The notes under the pieces: generated by a model | The model's input: the letters and a program-made list of their open reading frames with translations, nothing else | Databases searched by the model: none | What the model was told of the DNA's origin: nothing | Made by a program: the position numbers and the translations under genes | Source of the DNA: Mesorhabditis belari | Lineage: Eukaryota; Nematoda; Chromadorea; Rhabditida; Rhabditidae | Assembly (NCBI GenBank): GCA_958450365.1 | Contig: CAUEEP010000934.1 | Span: forward strand, 1,075,501 to 1,139,500 | Reading direction: 5' to 3' | Length of the DNA: 64,000 nucleotides | Part shown: positions 13,101-28,100 of the stretch, one piece after another | How positions within the stretch are numbered: the first letter of the stretch is position 1 | Layout of the letters: every line of letters starts with the position of its first letter

Positions 13101-16100
13101 AGCTACTGTAACCAACCGACGACTTGCTAAGCGACTTGCTAGGCGGCTTGCTGAACGGCTTGCTGAGCAGCTTGCTAAGCAGCTTGCTAAGCTTCTTGCT
13201 AAGCAGCTTGCTGAACGGCTTGCTAAGCAACTTGCTGAGCGGCTTGCTAAGCGACTTGTTGAGCGGCTTGCTAAGCGATCTGCTAAGCGGCTTGCTAAGC
13301 AGCTTGCTAAGCGACTTGCTAAGCGTCTTTCTTTTAACTTTCAAAATCCTACATGTGGTGGTTGCACTAATGTCTCTCTTGTGCTTTGAATCACTGAGGT
13401 TTTTCTTTCAAGTGGTGGATGAGTGCCCAAAGTGATCGATGGGCTTGAGATCTGGGAGACGGTGAGTGGCGATGGAGGGACAGGAGACTCGCCACGCACT
13501 TTGCTCAACACCTAAAGCACGAGTTGAGTATCACAACTTTAGCAATCACTTAGCAATCCCTTTAAACCACTTTCACCTCACTCAATCGATTCGGATCCCG
13601 CTTGCAATTGCCAGGCAAATCGAAAGCGCTCGTTGTGTCGCAAGTTGGCGCCGACTTTCGTTGCTCCAACACTGAATTTTATGTTTTAAAGTGGCCACCA
13701 CTTTACTAATGACGATTATTTTTTGTGTCAAGCTTTTTCAGAAGTTTTGTTATTTATTTCGCAGAAAGTTCTGGTACTTTACACAGAAATTTAGCTTTTT
13801 AGCAAAGCAAACTTTCTAGCTTTTCTTGAGTACTTACAAGGTCGTTTATTGAGCAAATGATCAAAAGTGAAGCGGCTCGCCGAGCGATTTGTGTGACTCG
13901 GCGTTGGAGTTGAAAAGGCTGAGTCGTAGATCTGAAAAAGCACTGGAAATTGCATTGAAAAGTTCGATAATGCGCAAATCATAGATTTAGAATTCGATAA
14001 TAAGAGATAAATCGATTCTAATTTGAACCTGTAACGGTGAGAGACCAGGCGGCGAGATGGCGACATGCGGAGAGATGGTGCTGTTCGCTGATTGATGATC
14101 TACAAAAAAAATGATTTCATTAGTGATCTGCATTTTCTAAAACGTGCTCTTTCTCTTAAACTACCGTAATCTTGTCTTATTTTTATCCAAATCTATTAAC
14201 TTTATATGTTTTTATTTGCTTTATCAAAAAAAAATCAAAAAATTGACAAAAATTAGAAAAGGATCAGATAAAATCAAATAAAATCAACTAAAATTGATAA
14301 AAATTAAAGAAAATTAAGAAAAAGGAAACGTTTTAGAGAATAGCTTTGATCCATAGTGATCTACGAATTGAAATTCGAATTCGAAATTCAATTTAACTCA
14401 GTGCAATAGATCTAAAAGTTTGCATGATCCAAAAACGTTAAAAAGCTGATTCGTCAAGCTTTTTTGAGTCTAATTTACAAAAGAAAATTGAAAATATTAA
14501 ACTCACGCAGAAAAGCGGCACCTGGTGGACTCTGCAAGCCGATTCCTGAGTCCGATGACGAGCTCGATGTGCGCTCGTGTCGATAAACGAACCATCGATC
14601 CAGCATCGATGTTGAAGCGGCTCGAGAATGCTCTGTCTGCAATCGAATCACTTTAAATTCTATAGAACTCTTAGAATTCTTGAAATTCATTGAAATTCAC
14701 TTGAAATTCATTGAAATTCACTTGAAATTCATTGAAATTCATTGAAATTCACTTGAAATTCACTTGAAATTCATTGGAATTTCAATAGAACTCTTTAAAT
14801 AATAGATAGAAATTGTAGCTTAATGATATCGAAAAGCGTAGCTAACTCTACATCCAAAAAGTCACTTTCAAGTCCTACAACTTTCAAGGGAAACACTCAT
14901 CAAATCTACCGTATTTATAAGCTCAAACTAATCTTTTCAAAAGTGTTTATCTCCAGGAAATGATAGAAAACATATGATCAAATTTGATATGATGCGAAAA
15001 ACGCAAAATCCGACCAATTAAAAGCCGTAATCTGAAGATTTTTCTTTCATTTTTCTCACAAATCCCCATTTTTCTTTCATTTTTCTTTCATTTTTTCTTG
15101 TTATTCTCAAAAAACTTTTTTAATGCGCCTACACCCGGGTAATCCGGGAATTATTGCAAAAATGTTTGAGTAATCTGCCGATATTTCCTAGTTCAACAGC
15201 TTTGAATTGGTGAAACTTCTGGAAAATTGTGAAGTACGGGAATTGAAGTGATAAGTCCAGTTTAGTGATTACAGATTCAAATTCAAAGCTTTCTTCAGTA
15301 GTTACGAGAAAATGAACCCCAACAATCGATTTCCTAACCCCAAAACCCTGGGTACAAAAACAAAGAGCAAAATTATGGCTCTTAAAATCTACTTCGAGAC
15401 CTGGCCCTGGTTCTGGCTCCGGACCTAGCTCTGGTCTTGACCCTAGTCTTGGCCCTGGCCTTGGCTCTGGCTCTGGCCCTGGTTCTAGCTCCGGTCCTAG
15501 CTCTGGTTCTGGCTCTGGTCCTGGCCCTCGCCTTGACCCTAGTCTTGGCTCTGGCCCTGGTTCTGGCCCTGGTCCTGGCTCTGGTTATAGACTTAGACCC
15601 TCTAAACATTGACCCATGAGCCTTGACCTGACCCTGGCGCTGACCCTGATGGGCCCATACCTGGATTTGCCCCTTGAACGGGACTTGGGCCTAACTCTGA
15701 CTCTGATCCCAACCTAGAGCTGGCCCTAGACCAATTCGGTCCTGGTCATGGCTTTGAGTCTATCTTGGCTCTGGGCTTGACTCTGACCATGAGGCTGCTC
15801 CTGTCTCTAGACAAAGACTTTGCCCTAGACCTAGTAACCCTGGACCTAAACCTGAGTCTGACCTTGGCGCTGGAGCCATACCTTGGACCTAAACCTGGAA
15901 CTAGACCTAACTCTGACCCTTGTTCAGCCTGGACTTGCTCCTGGAGCTGGAGTTGGAGTTGGAGTTGGAGTTGGACCTAAAACAGCCAAACCCTGGTTCA
16001 GGCTAGACTAGGCATTTGGCCTTTGCCTGTCGTGATTTCCAGTATTTGGATGATCCTAGCTACTCACAAAAGCCTCAATTCCTCCTCGAGTCTAGTTCAT

Positions 16101-19100
16101 TTGCCCAATGATGAAACGATAATCCACAAAATTCCCAATTTCCCCATCTTCTAGAAAACATTTCTTGCAAATCTCGGATCAGCTTTTGCGCCTACACTCT
16201 CTAATCCGCGTCTCATGAAAAAATTGAATTAAAAAACATTGTTCAAACATTTTTTGTCAAATCTATAGAGAAAGTTAAGCCCATTTACAAGAAATTTGGC
16301 TAGTAAACAATCGTTTTTCTCGATGACACGATAAGTTCCCGATAATCCCCCTAAGAAAACGACATATTATATTTACATTTAGAGATTCTTTTATTCAAAA
16401 GATTTTAGGGATTAGATTTTTGAAAGAATTTTTGTAGCTAGGAGGTTACGAAAGTTACTACAACTTTTGGGAAAGTTAAAGAAGAGCTTTTGTCTGAATA
16501 ATATTTGAATAAGATTTCCAGTAAAGAACTAGAAATGTAGGTAAAGACTCAAAATTGTCAACATCAACTAGAATACTTGCTAAAGTGACTATGGACTAGG
16601 GTAAGTCTAACAGGAAGGCAGGCAAGTTCAGCTTTAGGTTTAGGCAATGAGCTAGGGCTAGGGCCAAGCCTAGGACCAAGCCTAGGACCAAGCCTAGAGC
16701 CAAGCCTAGGGCCAAGCTTAGAGCCAAATCTAGAGCCAAGCCTAGGGCCAAGCCAAGAGCCAAGCCTAGAGCCAAGCCAAGAGTCAAGCCTAGAGCCATG
16801 CCTAGAGCCAAGCCAAGAGTCAAGCCTAGAGCCAAGCCTAGAGCCAAAAGAGAGCTCCTAAGCCTAGAGTCAAGCCTAGAGCCAAGCCTAGAGCCAAGCT
16901 TAGAGCCAAGTCTAGAGCCAAGCCAAGAGCCAAGCCTAGAGCCAAAAGAGAGCTCCTAAACCAAGCTTGATCAAGCCAAGACACGCTAGAATCATCTTAA
17001 ACACTTTATTTGAACATTTCTTTCACTAGTACTCTCAAAACCAGACCAAAAACCATTAGAATTCGTTTTCTAATCACAAATTTGTTCAGACAATGCCACG
17101 CTTTTTCCAATTTTTTCTACTTTATGACTATTGAAAAAGTTTCTCAAAGCAAAAAATGACGAAAAATTTGAGTGAATGGAAAAGTGAGGGGGAGGATCAG
17201 AATTCTGATCTGGACTAATCCGAAAAAAAGGGAAATCCTGGAAATTTGAGAGCGATATCCACGCAGTGTTTACAAGTAATCAGAAATTTTTTTTGTTCGC
17301 CTATTTACTTAGCCATAAAAAGTGTGCTTTGACGAGATGGGAAACTACGAATGAGATCAGAATTGAACCTCGATCACACTAAATCTTAATTCAATACATT
17401 CACAGAATCAAAGCTCGACAAAAAATTAACACAACGTAAAGTTATCCGGTTGAAAACCGTTTGAAATGCAAGAGTTTTAAAGATAGATGTTCAGAAACAG
17501 TACGAGAGGGATTTGAACCAGCGATCTCTCGCTTACTGGGCCAACGATCTACCAATAAGCTACACCAACACGTATCCATCCATTGAGAGATAAGGAACCA
17601 AATTTGCAGCGATAGAGCTAGAATAGAGCCTCTAACTTAATGATTAACTTAAAAACACAAAAAATCCAGTTCTTGTCACAGTTTTGGATTTATTAGCATT
17701 CGCATTCTATAGTTTTCTCTGAATCTCTCTGAATTTTTAGTTTTTAGTCCTTTTCTCAAAAACTAATAGATAAATTTTAAAATATCATTCGATAGCATAG
17801 TTTTTTACGCATTTTTTGACGTATAAACCATTGCAAATGGTTTATTGGATGACGAGAAAATTTAGAAAGTGTAAAGAGGGAGAGTGCTTCCCTAAAGTGT
17901 TCCCCTAGGTTTCAATTGAAATATTCTAGGATTCCTTCGAGCAATCTATTCTCCAATTTAAAAACATTAAAACTAGAATTAAATGCGTATATTTTGCAAA
18001 AAAAAAGTAATTAAAAATAGTAAAAGGAAGTCGAGATATGGGGATGAGAAAAAAGAAGGACACTTTCAAAAAGTGTCCCTTTTTTCTTCTTACCCTCATA
18101 TCTCGGCTAAATTTTGGTCTTTTCAATTACTTTTTTTTGTAAAATATACGCAAACGCTTTTGTTTTCTAAAAAATAAACTTCAAAGCCAGGTTTTCCCAG
18201 CTTAGCCTTAAAAAGGAGCTCGTTTATCCAACTATAAACAAACCTACCATCAGTAAAAGAGCACAAGAAAATACAGAGTTGATTCTAGTTGATTCTAGAG
18301 TTAATTCTAGTTGATGCTAGAGTTGATTCTAGTTGATTCTAGAGCTGATTTTAGTTGATTCTAGAGTTAATTCTAGTTGATTCTAGAGTTAATTCTAGTT
18401 AATTCTAGAGTCTATTCTAGTTAATTCTAGAGTTAATTCTAGTTGATTCTAGAGTCTATTCTAGTTAATTCTAGAGTTGATTCTATTTGATTCTAGAGTT
18501 GATTCTAGTTAGACAATTGGTTACAATGCCTTTTAGAATGAAAGAGAACCGAAAGAAATCAAATCAAATCAAATCAACTATAATGCAACTAGAGATAAAA
18601 TCTACGGATTCTCCAGTGAATATCTCATTTTTAATCAATTGGATAGATGCCAACCCTCAAATATAAGAAATGTTTAAAAGTAAAGCTATAATTCAACAAA
18701 ACCCCGAATCGACGGTTTCTCGAATGGCTTTTACATCATAAACGAATTTGATCTATATCAATCTATTTAAGGTCTATTTAAGAACATCTAGATAGCTCAG
18801 AAAAAGCTGCAACAATTTGTAAACTTTGCGACATTTTGTGATTTATTTATATTTAAACTCCTAGTGGCTCCGCCTACCTCATTTTTCTTTTTTTTCTTTT
18901 CTCATTCTCATGTCATAACAACACTCAACTCCTTAATCCGATAAACGAATTCAATTATTTTTTTTCCCCTTTTTTTTGTTCAAATATGATCTCGTGAACT
19001 CGTTTTTCTTGAAAATTCTCTTAGATCACAGGTGAAAATTGTGGGGTTTCAACGGATTATTTACACAATCAACTTGAAATTCATTTCCCGGATTACGGTA

Positions 19101-22100
19101 TTTTTTTTTCCAAATTCTTGATTACTCACTAGAAAAAATACTTGATTTTCCGGCTTACGAAAGGTCTTAAAAGATGATTTCTGAAATGAAAACTTTCAAA
19201 ATTTATCTATGAGCGGCTTATTTAGATTTTTTTTATATGAGAATTTCCTGTGAGCAAGAGGAAATGATGCTTTCATTGAATAAACAGTGAAATCAATGAG
19301 GAAATTGGTATTTTGAACGACTCGTTATGCTTTGAAGGCTTATAACTTTGTCCAGAGATAATCTTATGCTTAACTTTTAATATCATTGTACAGAAGACAT
19401 TTCAGGCTTTCAAATGATACTAAATAGATCTGGATTGGGTAATCCAGTCCAAAGAAATCCAAGCCAACTCCGGCAAACAAAGCCGATTCGACTCGAATAC
19501 AGTATTTCTTAGTTTTTATGAGAATGGAAAATCCAATCAAGCTCTATTTAATATCATTCAAAAACCTGAAATATCATCTATACAATGATATAAAAAGTTA
19601 AGAGTAATATTAACTCTAGGCAAAGTTATAGGCGATTAAATGTTGGCCATTCATTCAGATTCGGATCAAGGACTGCTCGATTTTTAAATTTCAAGTAAAA
19701 CCTTATTTTTAAGGCCTATAACTTTGTCTAGTGATAATATTATTCTTAACTTTTAATATCATTGTACAGAGGAGATTTCAGGCTTTTAAATGATAGCAAA
19801 CAAAGCTGGTTTTGGTGACCTGCAGCAGAGAATCAAATCCGATATTTTTAGATTAAAAAATCCGGGTATTTTGAACGGATTCTCATACTTTAAAGGCCTA
19901 TAACTTTGTCTAGAGATAATATTATTCTTAACTTTTAATATCATTGTACAGAAGACATTTCAGGCTTTCAAATGATACCAAATAGAGCTTGATTGGATAA
20001 TCAAGTCTAAGAAAATCTGAGGCAACTCTGAGCCAATGAGGCCGATCCAACTCGGGTGTCGGGCCGCCTTATTTGCATGGGAATGTAAAATTCAATCAAG
20101 CTCTATTTAATATCATCTTAAAGCCTGAAATGTCCTCTTTTTAATGATACAAAAAGTTAAGCATAATCTCATTTCTGGGCAAAGTTATAGACCGTCAAGA
20201 TTGGGTACTCGTTCAAAATACCCGGATTTTTTTTATCTAAAAATATCGGATTTGAATCTCTGCTGGCTTTGCTGCTAGCCTGAGCTGATTTAAATAAGAT
20301 GAAATCAGTCTTTAGCCTGGATCTACTAGAAATGAGCCTCAAAATATCTGTAGCCCAGCCTAAGTTTAAGCTAGAGTAATACCTGTGCCTTTCTCAGGAG
20401 AGCTAAGTTTTGAGCTAAGTTTGGAGCTAAGTTTTGTCTTCGCGCTGTACTTTGTGCTCAAATTTGTAAACGCCATTTGGTGCACTTAATTCCTCAATTT
20501 TTCTCAAAGAATCTCTTGAGAAAATGAAGAAATGAGTGCGCCAGAAAGGGTGCATTTACAAAAGAAATATTAACAAAGAAAAGTCGTAATATTTCTTAAA
20601 TTTCATTTTTTTTGAAACTAATCCCTAGAGATGATTTAGATTTGAATAAAAAAGCAAAAAAAACCCAATATTTCCTTATTATTTTTTCTCAAATGAGATT
20701 AATTTCTTGCACAAATTATGGCATGTGATGGCTGAATATCTTTTTTTCTTTTTTTCTATGTTTTTGATTGATTCTTGATTCTCTTTCAACTGAATATCTT
20801 TTTAATTGAGGTTCATTTGATGAGTGTCTTTCAAACGTCAAACAGATAATCGGATTTCGTTTTTAAAAAGACAATAAACAAGATTTTTTGATTTGATTCA
20901 AGAGTAAAGTTCGGATTTTTTCGTTTTTTTGATTTAGATTACGGTGGATCAACGAGTACGGTAGTGAGAGCGCTGTTTAGAAAGCAGAATACTATAGAAA
21001 AGGGGTTTTTAAGAATTGAAAACGATTATAGTAGCTTAAAAAGATTATAGTAGCGTTTTTTGATTTAGATTACGGTGGATCAACGAGTACGGTAGTGAGA
21101 GCGCTGTTTAGAAGGCAGAATACTATAGAAAAATGGGTTTTGAAGAATAAAAAAGGAAAAAGGGGGTTTTGGGTTTTAGGAAAGGGGGGGGTAACGAGTA
21201 CGGTAGTGAGAGCGCTGTTTAGAAAAGAAACGAGTACGGTAGTGAGAGCGAGATCAAGAGTACGGTAGAAAGAGTGGTGTTTGGAAATCGGTTTGAAAGA
21301 TTATGGTAGCCTAAATAGACTAAATAATAGATAAAGTTTCATTTTTAGCAAGGCACAATATAGAATTCAAGCTACAGTATACTGTAGCTTAGAAAAGATT
21401 ACGGTAGCTACCGTAATCGCCACAGTAATCTTTTCCGATTACCGTAGCTACAATAATCTTTTTAGAGAAAAATAGAGAAATTGAGCCAGTCACGATTTTT
21501 GGCCGCTTGCCTCTTAATGGCTTTTTACCGCCCGCCCCCAAACCGCTTCCGTGGCTCAGTGGCTAGCGCCCTCGCCCCTCACTCAGAGGATCAGGGTTCA
21601 ACCCCCGCCTGGACAATTTGCTTTTCATTTTTCGTTTTTCAAAACAACTAATCAATAAAATAAGCTACAATAGTCAAGTTTTCGATGACAATACGGCTCA
21701 GAATCCAACTGAAACGATCGGAGCGAAAGAAAGACTAAAAATTGACAAAGTTTAACCTTCCATCAGGGTTACGATAGCGAGAAGGCTTAAAAAAGCGCCA
21801 AAAAGGATGCGTTTACAAATTTAAAGACAAAGTACACACTAAAGCAAGCTTTTAATTTGTTTTTCGAGAAAAGGGCCTCGAAAATGGCTTAAAGGAGAAT
21901 CGCGGTAATTTTTCGCATTTGAAAGCATTTTTTTTTGAGATTGACCGGATTCGATCTGGAAACGGACAAACTGTGCAAATAGTTGAAGAATTGGATAAAC
22001 TGGGGGAATTTCTCCCTCCCCGGAATTGAAGTTGAAAGATTTTTGACATTTTTTGACTAAAGGAATTTTTTTGAAACTGGAAAACGTTGAAAATGTGGTT

Positions 22101-25100
22101 CTTTGTGGTGTACTTTGTGCTCACTTGTAAACGCATTTCTTCTCGTGCACTGAATTCTTCGTTTTTTATTGATTAGTTGTTTTAGAAAATGAAAAATAAG
22201 AAGCAAATTGTCGAGGCAGGGGTCGAACCCTGATCGTTCGAGTGGCAGGCTAGGGCGCTAGCCACTGAGCCACAAGATGCATTGGGGGCAGACGGTAAAA
22301 AGCCGTTAAGAGCCAAGCGGTCAGAAATTCCTTTCTGGCCGCTTCGACAACAATTCGTTGCCTCTTAACGGCTTCTTGCCCCCTGTTCAAACTGCTTCCA
22401 TGGCTCACTGGCTAGCACGCTAGCCTGCCGCCCAGACGATCCGGGTTCGATCCCTGCCTCGTCATTTTGCTTTTTCCACCAAATGCGGTGTGTTTACAGA
22501 CTTGAGCACAAAGTACACAAAGTATAAGGGAAGTTTTAGATTCAGATTTAATCAATCAAACTCAATCAAATCAAAAGATTTAATCAATCAATCAAAATGA
22601 AGCTTCCTTTCCTATAAAGTAACGATTTCCAACGAAAAATTCCCATTCAACAGCCTCAATTAGCGTTTATTAGCTGCAGATCTATCTATTTTTTTTAAAA
22701 ACCCAATCTTTAGATATTCCCATATCGATTATCTAATTCTCAGGAGACTTTTGGAAGCACGGAGATTGAGAAAAAGTCACTAAAACGAACAGGTGCATTT
22801 CACCTTGTAGTGAGCACTGATCACTGCCATTTTTCTCAATGAAAGTAATCAAAAATCGCATGTTTTTCTTCAAAATCTTTAAAAGATTATATTGAAAGCT
22901 TAAGTTTTCATCGAAAAGTTGCAAAAAGTTGAGTTGAGTCACTGGCTTCTAGTCCTGCCCTTCCCTGAAACCGTCTGAGATTACGGTAGGCTAAAAGACA
23001 GCTTTCCTACCGTAACTCTTCTTTTCAACAACGGATTACGGTAGATGGAAGCCTTTTCGATGCCAAAAGACGGCTACCGTAACCTGGGGAAACTCTGGGA
23101 TTACGGTAGTTCTATTTAAAACAAGGCTCAGCTAACATACCCATAAAGCTGGGATTATGGTAGCTGATGAAATAATAGACACCAAAGCTACCGTAGAAAC
23201 TTTTGGGCTTACGGTAGCTTGGAACGGATTAAAAAGACATCCCAGCTACCTTACGCCTTTTCTCACAGGAATTACGGTAATGGCTACAATAAATTCGCGG
23301 ATCGATTTCAGAAGTACTGTAGAAAAATTATGTATAAAAGCATCTTTCGTAATCCGACAAACTTCTGGGATTACGGTAGCCAAAAGCGCCAGATTACTGT
23401 AGCCAATAAAGCCCCGGGTTACGGTAGCCAAAAGCATCAGACTACGGTAGCCAAGAGCACTGGATTACGGTAGATATGCAAATCTATAGAATTTCTAAAA
23501 GATGAACTACAAGCTAGCGTATCTCTTTCTCGTAATCGATTTAAGGAATACGGTAGAAAAGGATTGCATAGATTTAGATTGCATAGAGCTAAAATCAAAG
23601 ACGCAGGAAAGGACAACATTTAGAAAACAGACAGGAGCAATTTTTAGCCAATTATCGTAGCCGAATAAAGCACTAGCCTATTTAAATGACTTATTTAAAT
23701 ATTTAAATATTTAGATACCGTATTCTCTCTAATAGTAGTGCACTCTCTAATCGTATTGCGGTTGAAGAGAGGGGGTTGAAAAAATAGTAGTGCGCACCAC
23801 TATTAGGGAGAATACAGTAGTTATTTAAATGGATAGAGTTTCTAAAAATGAGCTGAAAAGGCATGGGAAAAAGTTTGCGATTCATAAAATTCGAGAGAAT
23901 TTTCCGCTTTTCCCCTTGAGATAAGCGCTAATTATTTTTGGAAAAAAAAAGATTTAAAGACTAATTTGAACTGCTAAAAACGTCTAATTGATGACCGGGA
24001 ACTGATTTTTTTTAATCTTTAATTTCATTTATGTCATTTGAAAAGAAAAATGAGATCAGAAGAAAGTGGAAAGTGAAAATATTCGATTCTAGTTGTGAAT
24101 GAAGAGCTAAGTGCACTGGAAAGAGTGTGTTTACATGCGACAAAGTACACCCCAAAGAACAGAGACGATTCAATAGCCGCTTTTCAGTAATATTTAAAAT
24201 AATAGATAGAGAAAAGTATGGGAAAGGTTCTCAAAGAGACACACACAAGTTGAGCAAGCTTATTTCCAAGGGAATGCCAACCGAATTTGCCGGTCAAATG
24301 ACACAAGCCATAAACGATTCGACGCAGAATTTTGCGCTGATTCCGAATCTGCTTTCTGTTTTTGCCACGCAGCACTCTATCAAAAGTTAAAAGCGTGCAA
24401 AGTTTTGGATGGAATTTCCCTTGATTTTACAAGTTTATCCCTTGAGTTTACAAGCAGATTTTCCAAAGACTTTGCCAAGGTGACCGAATGTTAGTCAGCT
24501 AGAATGGCTAGAGGGCTAGAAAGGCAAATCTTCTCGGGTTTGAGTCCACAGTTCAACTCATTTTGCTTTTTTAGATGTAATTGATCTCCATTTTAAATAC
24601 AAGTCTTCAAATACAAGACTTCAAATACAAGTCTTCAAATACAAGACTTCAAATACAAGTCTTCAAATACAAGGCTTCAAATACAAGCCTTCAAATACAA
24701 GGCTTCAAATACAAGTCTTCAAATACAAGACTTCAAAACTTTGAGCGCTTATAACTTTTGTTAGAGTGTAGCGTGGCAAAAACAGAAAGCAGATTCTCGT
24801 TTTCCTAATTCGAAACCTACACTACATGGCTAACCACCGGCATTTGAATGGGTGCAGGTGCTCTTGTTCAGCCTCAGAAAAGATGAAAATTAACCTTCTT
24901 TCCTCTCTTTTTCCTTTCCCGGAAAATAAGCTAATCTTCACCTGATCACTACGGTGCTCCTTGACACGGAAATTATGCAAATTAGAAAGTAAATTAGAAA
25001 AATGGAAAAATGGAAAAATTCACCGATTTCTGGCCAAGCCTCGATTTCTGACCGATCTCCTTTTAACGGCTTCTTGTCGCCCACTCAAACGGCTTCTGTG

Positions 25101-28100
25101 GCTCAGTGGCAGCGCCCTCCCTTCTCCGTCCGATGGTCAGGGTTCGAGCCCAGCCTCAACCATTCCCTTTCTGTTCTTCGCTCTTTAAAACAACTAATCA
25201 ATAAAATGGGCTACAGTGGTCGAATTTTGAATTTGAAAGGAGTGCTTTAACAGCTTTTTGCGGCTGACACCCAACTGCTTCCATGGCTCAGTGGCTAGCG
25301 CCCTCACCTCTCGCTCAGACGATCGGGGTTCGACCCCTGCCTCGACAGTGGTCTTTTTAGAGAAAATTATAAAAATTGAGCCAATCTCGATTTCTGACTG
25401 CTTGCCTCTTAACGGCTTTTTACCGCCTGTCCTCCAAGGCAAGCGTGGCTCATTGGCTAACGCCCTCGGTTCCCGATCAGACGGCCAGTGTTCGAGCCCG
25501 GCCTCAACCATTTCGTTTTTGTTCTTCGTTCTTTAAAACAACTAATCAATAAAATAAGCTAGAGTGGTCGAATTTTGAATTACATTATAGGAGTGCTGTT
25601 CAGAATTGAAATGAAAGGATCATGAAACCCAATGGACCATCTAAAAATCTAAAAATTTAGGCCATCGAAAAATAGACAATTTTATTTTAATTTTTTCTTT
25701 TTTAAAACAAATAATAATTCTATCGTTAATTTTCAAAATAAAATAGATTTATTTAAGCCGATTCTTTTGTATTTTATTGTGCTCAGAGCGTAAATCTCAC
25801 TTTTCACACTGCGTTTACTCATTTCCCGAAAGAAAAACACGAAATTAATGGGTTTTTCTGGCTAAAAATACTTTAAGAAAATTGTAAACAGGGAAAATCG
25901 TGAGAAATTTCGGAAAAAATTAATGAAAAGCATTCATTTGACAAAGCAAGTACAAAGCTTTTGAGCAAAAAAAACGGAGAATTTGCGCTGCTTAAAGAAT
26001 TTCTTTCGGATTTGGCGAATTTCCCTCAAAAATCCCGGGATTCGGCGAAATCCCTTCATCTACAAATTGATCTTTTTATCTACTGCGATCGGTGTGCAAG
26101 AAGAATTCAAGAAATTCATGTGAAATCATTTGGTTTAAGCTTGATTCAGAAGATTGACCGAAATCCGGGCATTTTGAAGCGGCCAAGCTGCAGTGGCCAG
26201 GCTTTAACGACTTATAACTTTGCCCAGTGATCATATTAGCGTTAACTTTTTGATCACATTGCAACGAGGAGATTTTAGGCTTTCGAATGATAACAAAAAA
26301 AATTTTGAGTGGAGTAGAGAATCCTAAGAAAATTGGCAGAGAAAACTCTCAAATCAAATCGCATTATTCGCTCAGTTTAGCTGCTGTTTAAGTAATAAAA
26401 TGGTTGAAAAAGGTGGAGGATTTGGTGCGAACATATAGCTAAATTTAAGGCCGAAATTGATCGAGCAAAATTGAGAAAAACAACACAAAATCCCGCCCTA
26501 ATACCCCAAAAGATTTTCCGGAGAAAAAAACGCAACTTTGCAGTGGCCGGGATCGAACCCGTGAACTCGCGACTGGGAGAAAAGACTCCTAACCACTCGG
26601 CCACGTCGGTCATATCAAAGCTAGCCGAAAAAGAAGATATTTTGCTGTGAATTTGTATCTGGGGATTTTCGGGGCGAAAGTTTGCCAATTGAGTCCAAAG
26701 AAAGCCCCCCGAGGGAGGGTAAAGGGCACCAAAAAGGCATCTGCTCAATCGGCTCAAATGGCGCAGTGGCAGAGCCTCTGTCTCTCACGCTCGACGTGCG
26801 GGGTTCGATCCCGCCTCAAGCAGCTCACTTTTGCAAATTCTCGATTGACTGGTCTAAACTTTTAGGGAAACTCGTGAAATTGCCTAGTTTACTAAAAAAG
26901 GAAAAATATCATTATTAGAATTAAGAATAATGGCAAAAACAAGAATATATCAAGAATATCAAGGCCGTATCAAGGCCGTATCAAGGCCGCATCAAGGCCG
27001 TATCAAGGCCGCATCAAGGCCGTATCAAGGCCACTGATGAACTCACCTCACTCGATCCGTTTTCCCCGCAATCTTCCTCATTTGTCACCGAGAAAATCGG
27101 GATCCCGTTCATTACAGAAAATTTGTGAATAAAGCATTTAACGACATTGTAAATAGATCTTAAAGTTTAATGAATTGCGAAATTTAAAAAAGAAAAAGAG
27201 AAGCAAAAATCATCAAAAAAACATCTAGTTCTTGAAAGTACAAGTTTTCCATTTTGTTCTTGAGTCTTGAGTTCTTAAAAGCTTATAAAATCTTTGTAAA
27301 AAAATGAGGATTACGAAGAAATATGAAGTAAATACATGAAATAGTGAAAAACGATGAAAATAGAACTTCTTATGTTAGGCTTTCGGAGGAAATAGTAAAC
27401 AAAAAAGAACAAAATCTATTCTTTAACGCATTTGGGTAATTAAACGGAATGAAATCGCTAAAATCGAAGAGTTTTCTTTAAAAACTAATAACAAATTCGA
27501 ATTCCTTGACCTGGAAAAGCTCTTGGTGAAAATTTTTAGCATAATTGGTTTTAAAAAAATTGCTAAATCCATCAGTCGCCCGTCGCATATGTGTAAAATT
27601 CAAAAATATCTCTTAAAACTACAATAGTTAACAATAAATATCTATTTATTATGTTTAAAAAGGTAATTAAAGTATTTCTAGATTCAGTAGTTTCTTTTTA
27701 GCACCTCTAGGCCTTGAAATTGGCTTTGGTCTGATCATTGAGCTCATTAAACTCGTTTCAAAGCGCTAAAACTAGGCTAACTTTTGAAAATATTCGATTG
27801 CACAGTAAAATATCAAATAGAATATGAAATGGAATTGTTAAAAGCAATAAAATATTAAGCTTAAGCTTTTCAAAGGATTAGAAGTGCTAAAGCAGTTCTA
27901 AAGAAGCTCTAAAACAGTTCTAAAGCAGTTCTAAAGCAGGTCTAAAGCAGTTCTAAAGCAGTTCTAAAGCAGGTCTAAAGCAGTTCTAAAGCAGTTCGAA
28001 AGCAGTTCGAAAGTAGTTCTAAAGCAGGTCTAAAGCAGTTCTAAAACAGTTCTAAAGCAGTTCTAAAGCAGTTCTAAAGCAGGTCTAAAGCAGTTCGAAA

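Noticed and set aside
13093..13435. Leu/Ser-rich ORFs on both strands
   Set aside because: Translation of the 12-bp ACTTGCTAAGCG repeat; the minus-strand exon proposed nearby lies outside the array.
15382..16847. Arg/Ala- and Leu/Gly-rich ORFs
   Set aside because: Artefacts of the CTGGCC hexamer and AGCCAAGCCTAG satellites.
26538..26611. Nematode-specific class II tRNA-Gly(CCC)
   Set aside because: A CTCCCAG loop can be read, but the flanking bases do not form an anticodon stem.
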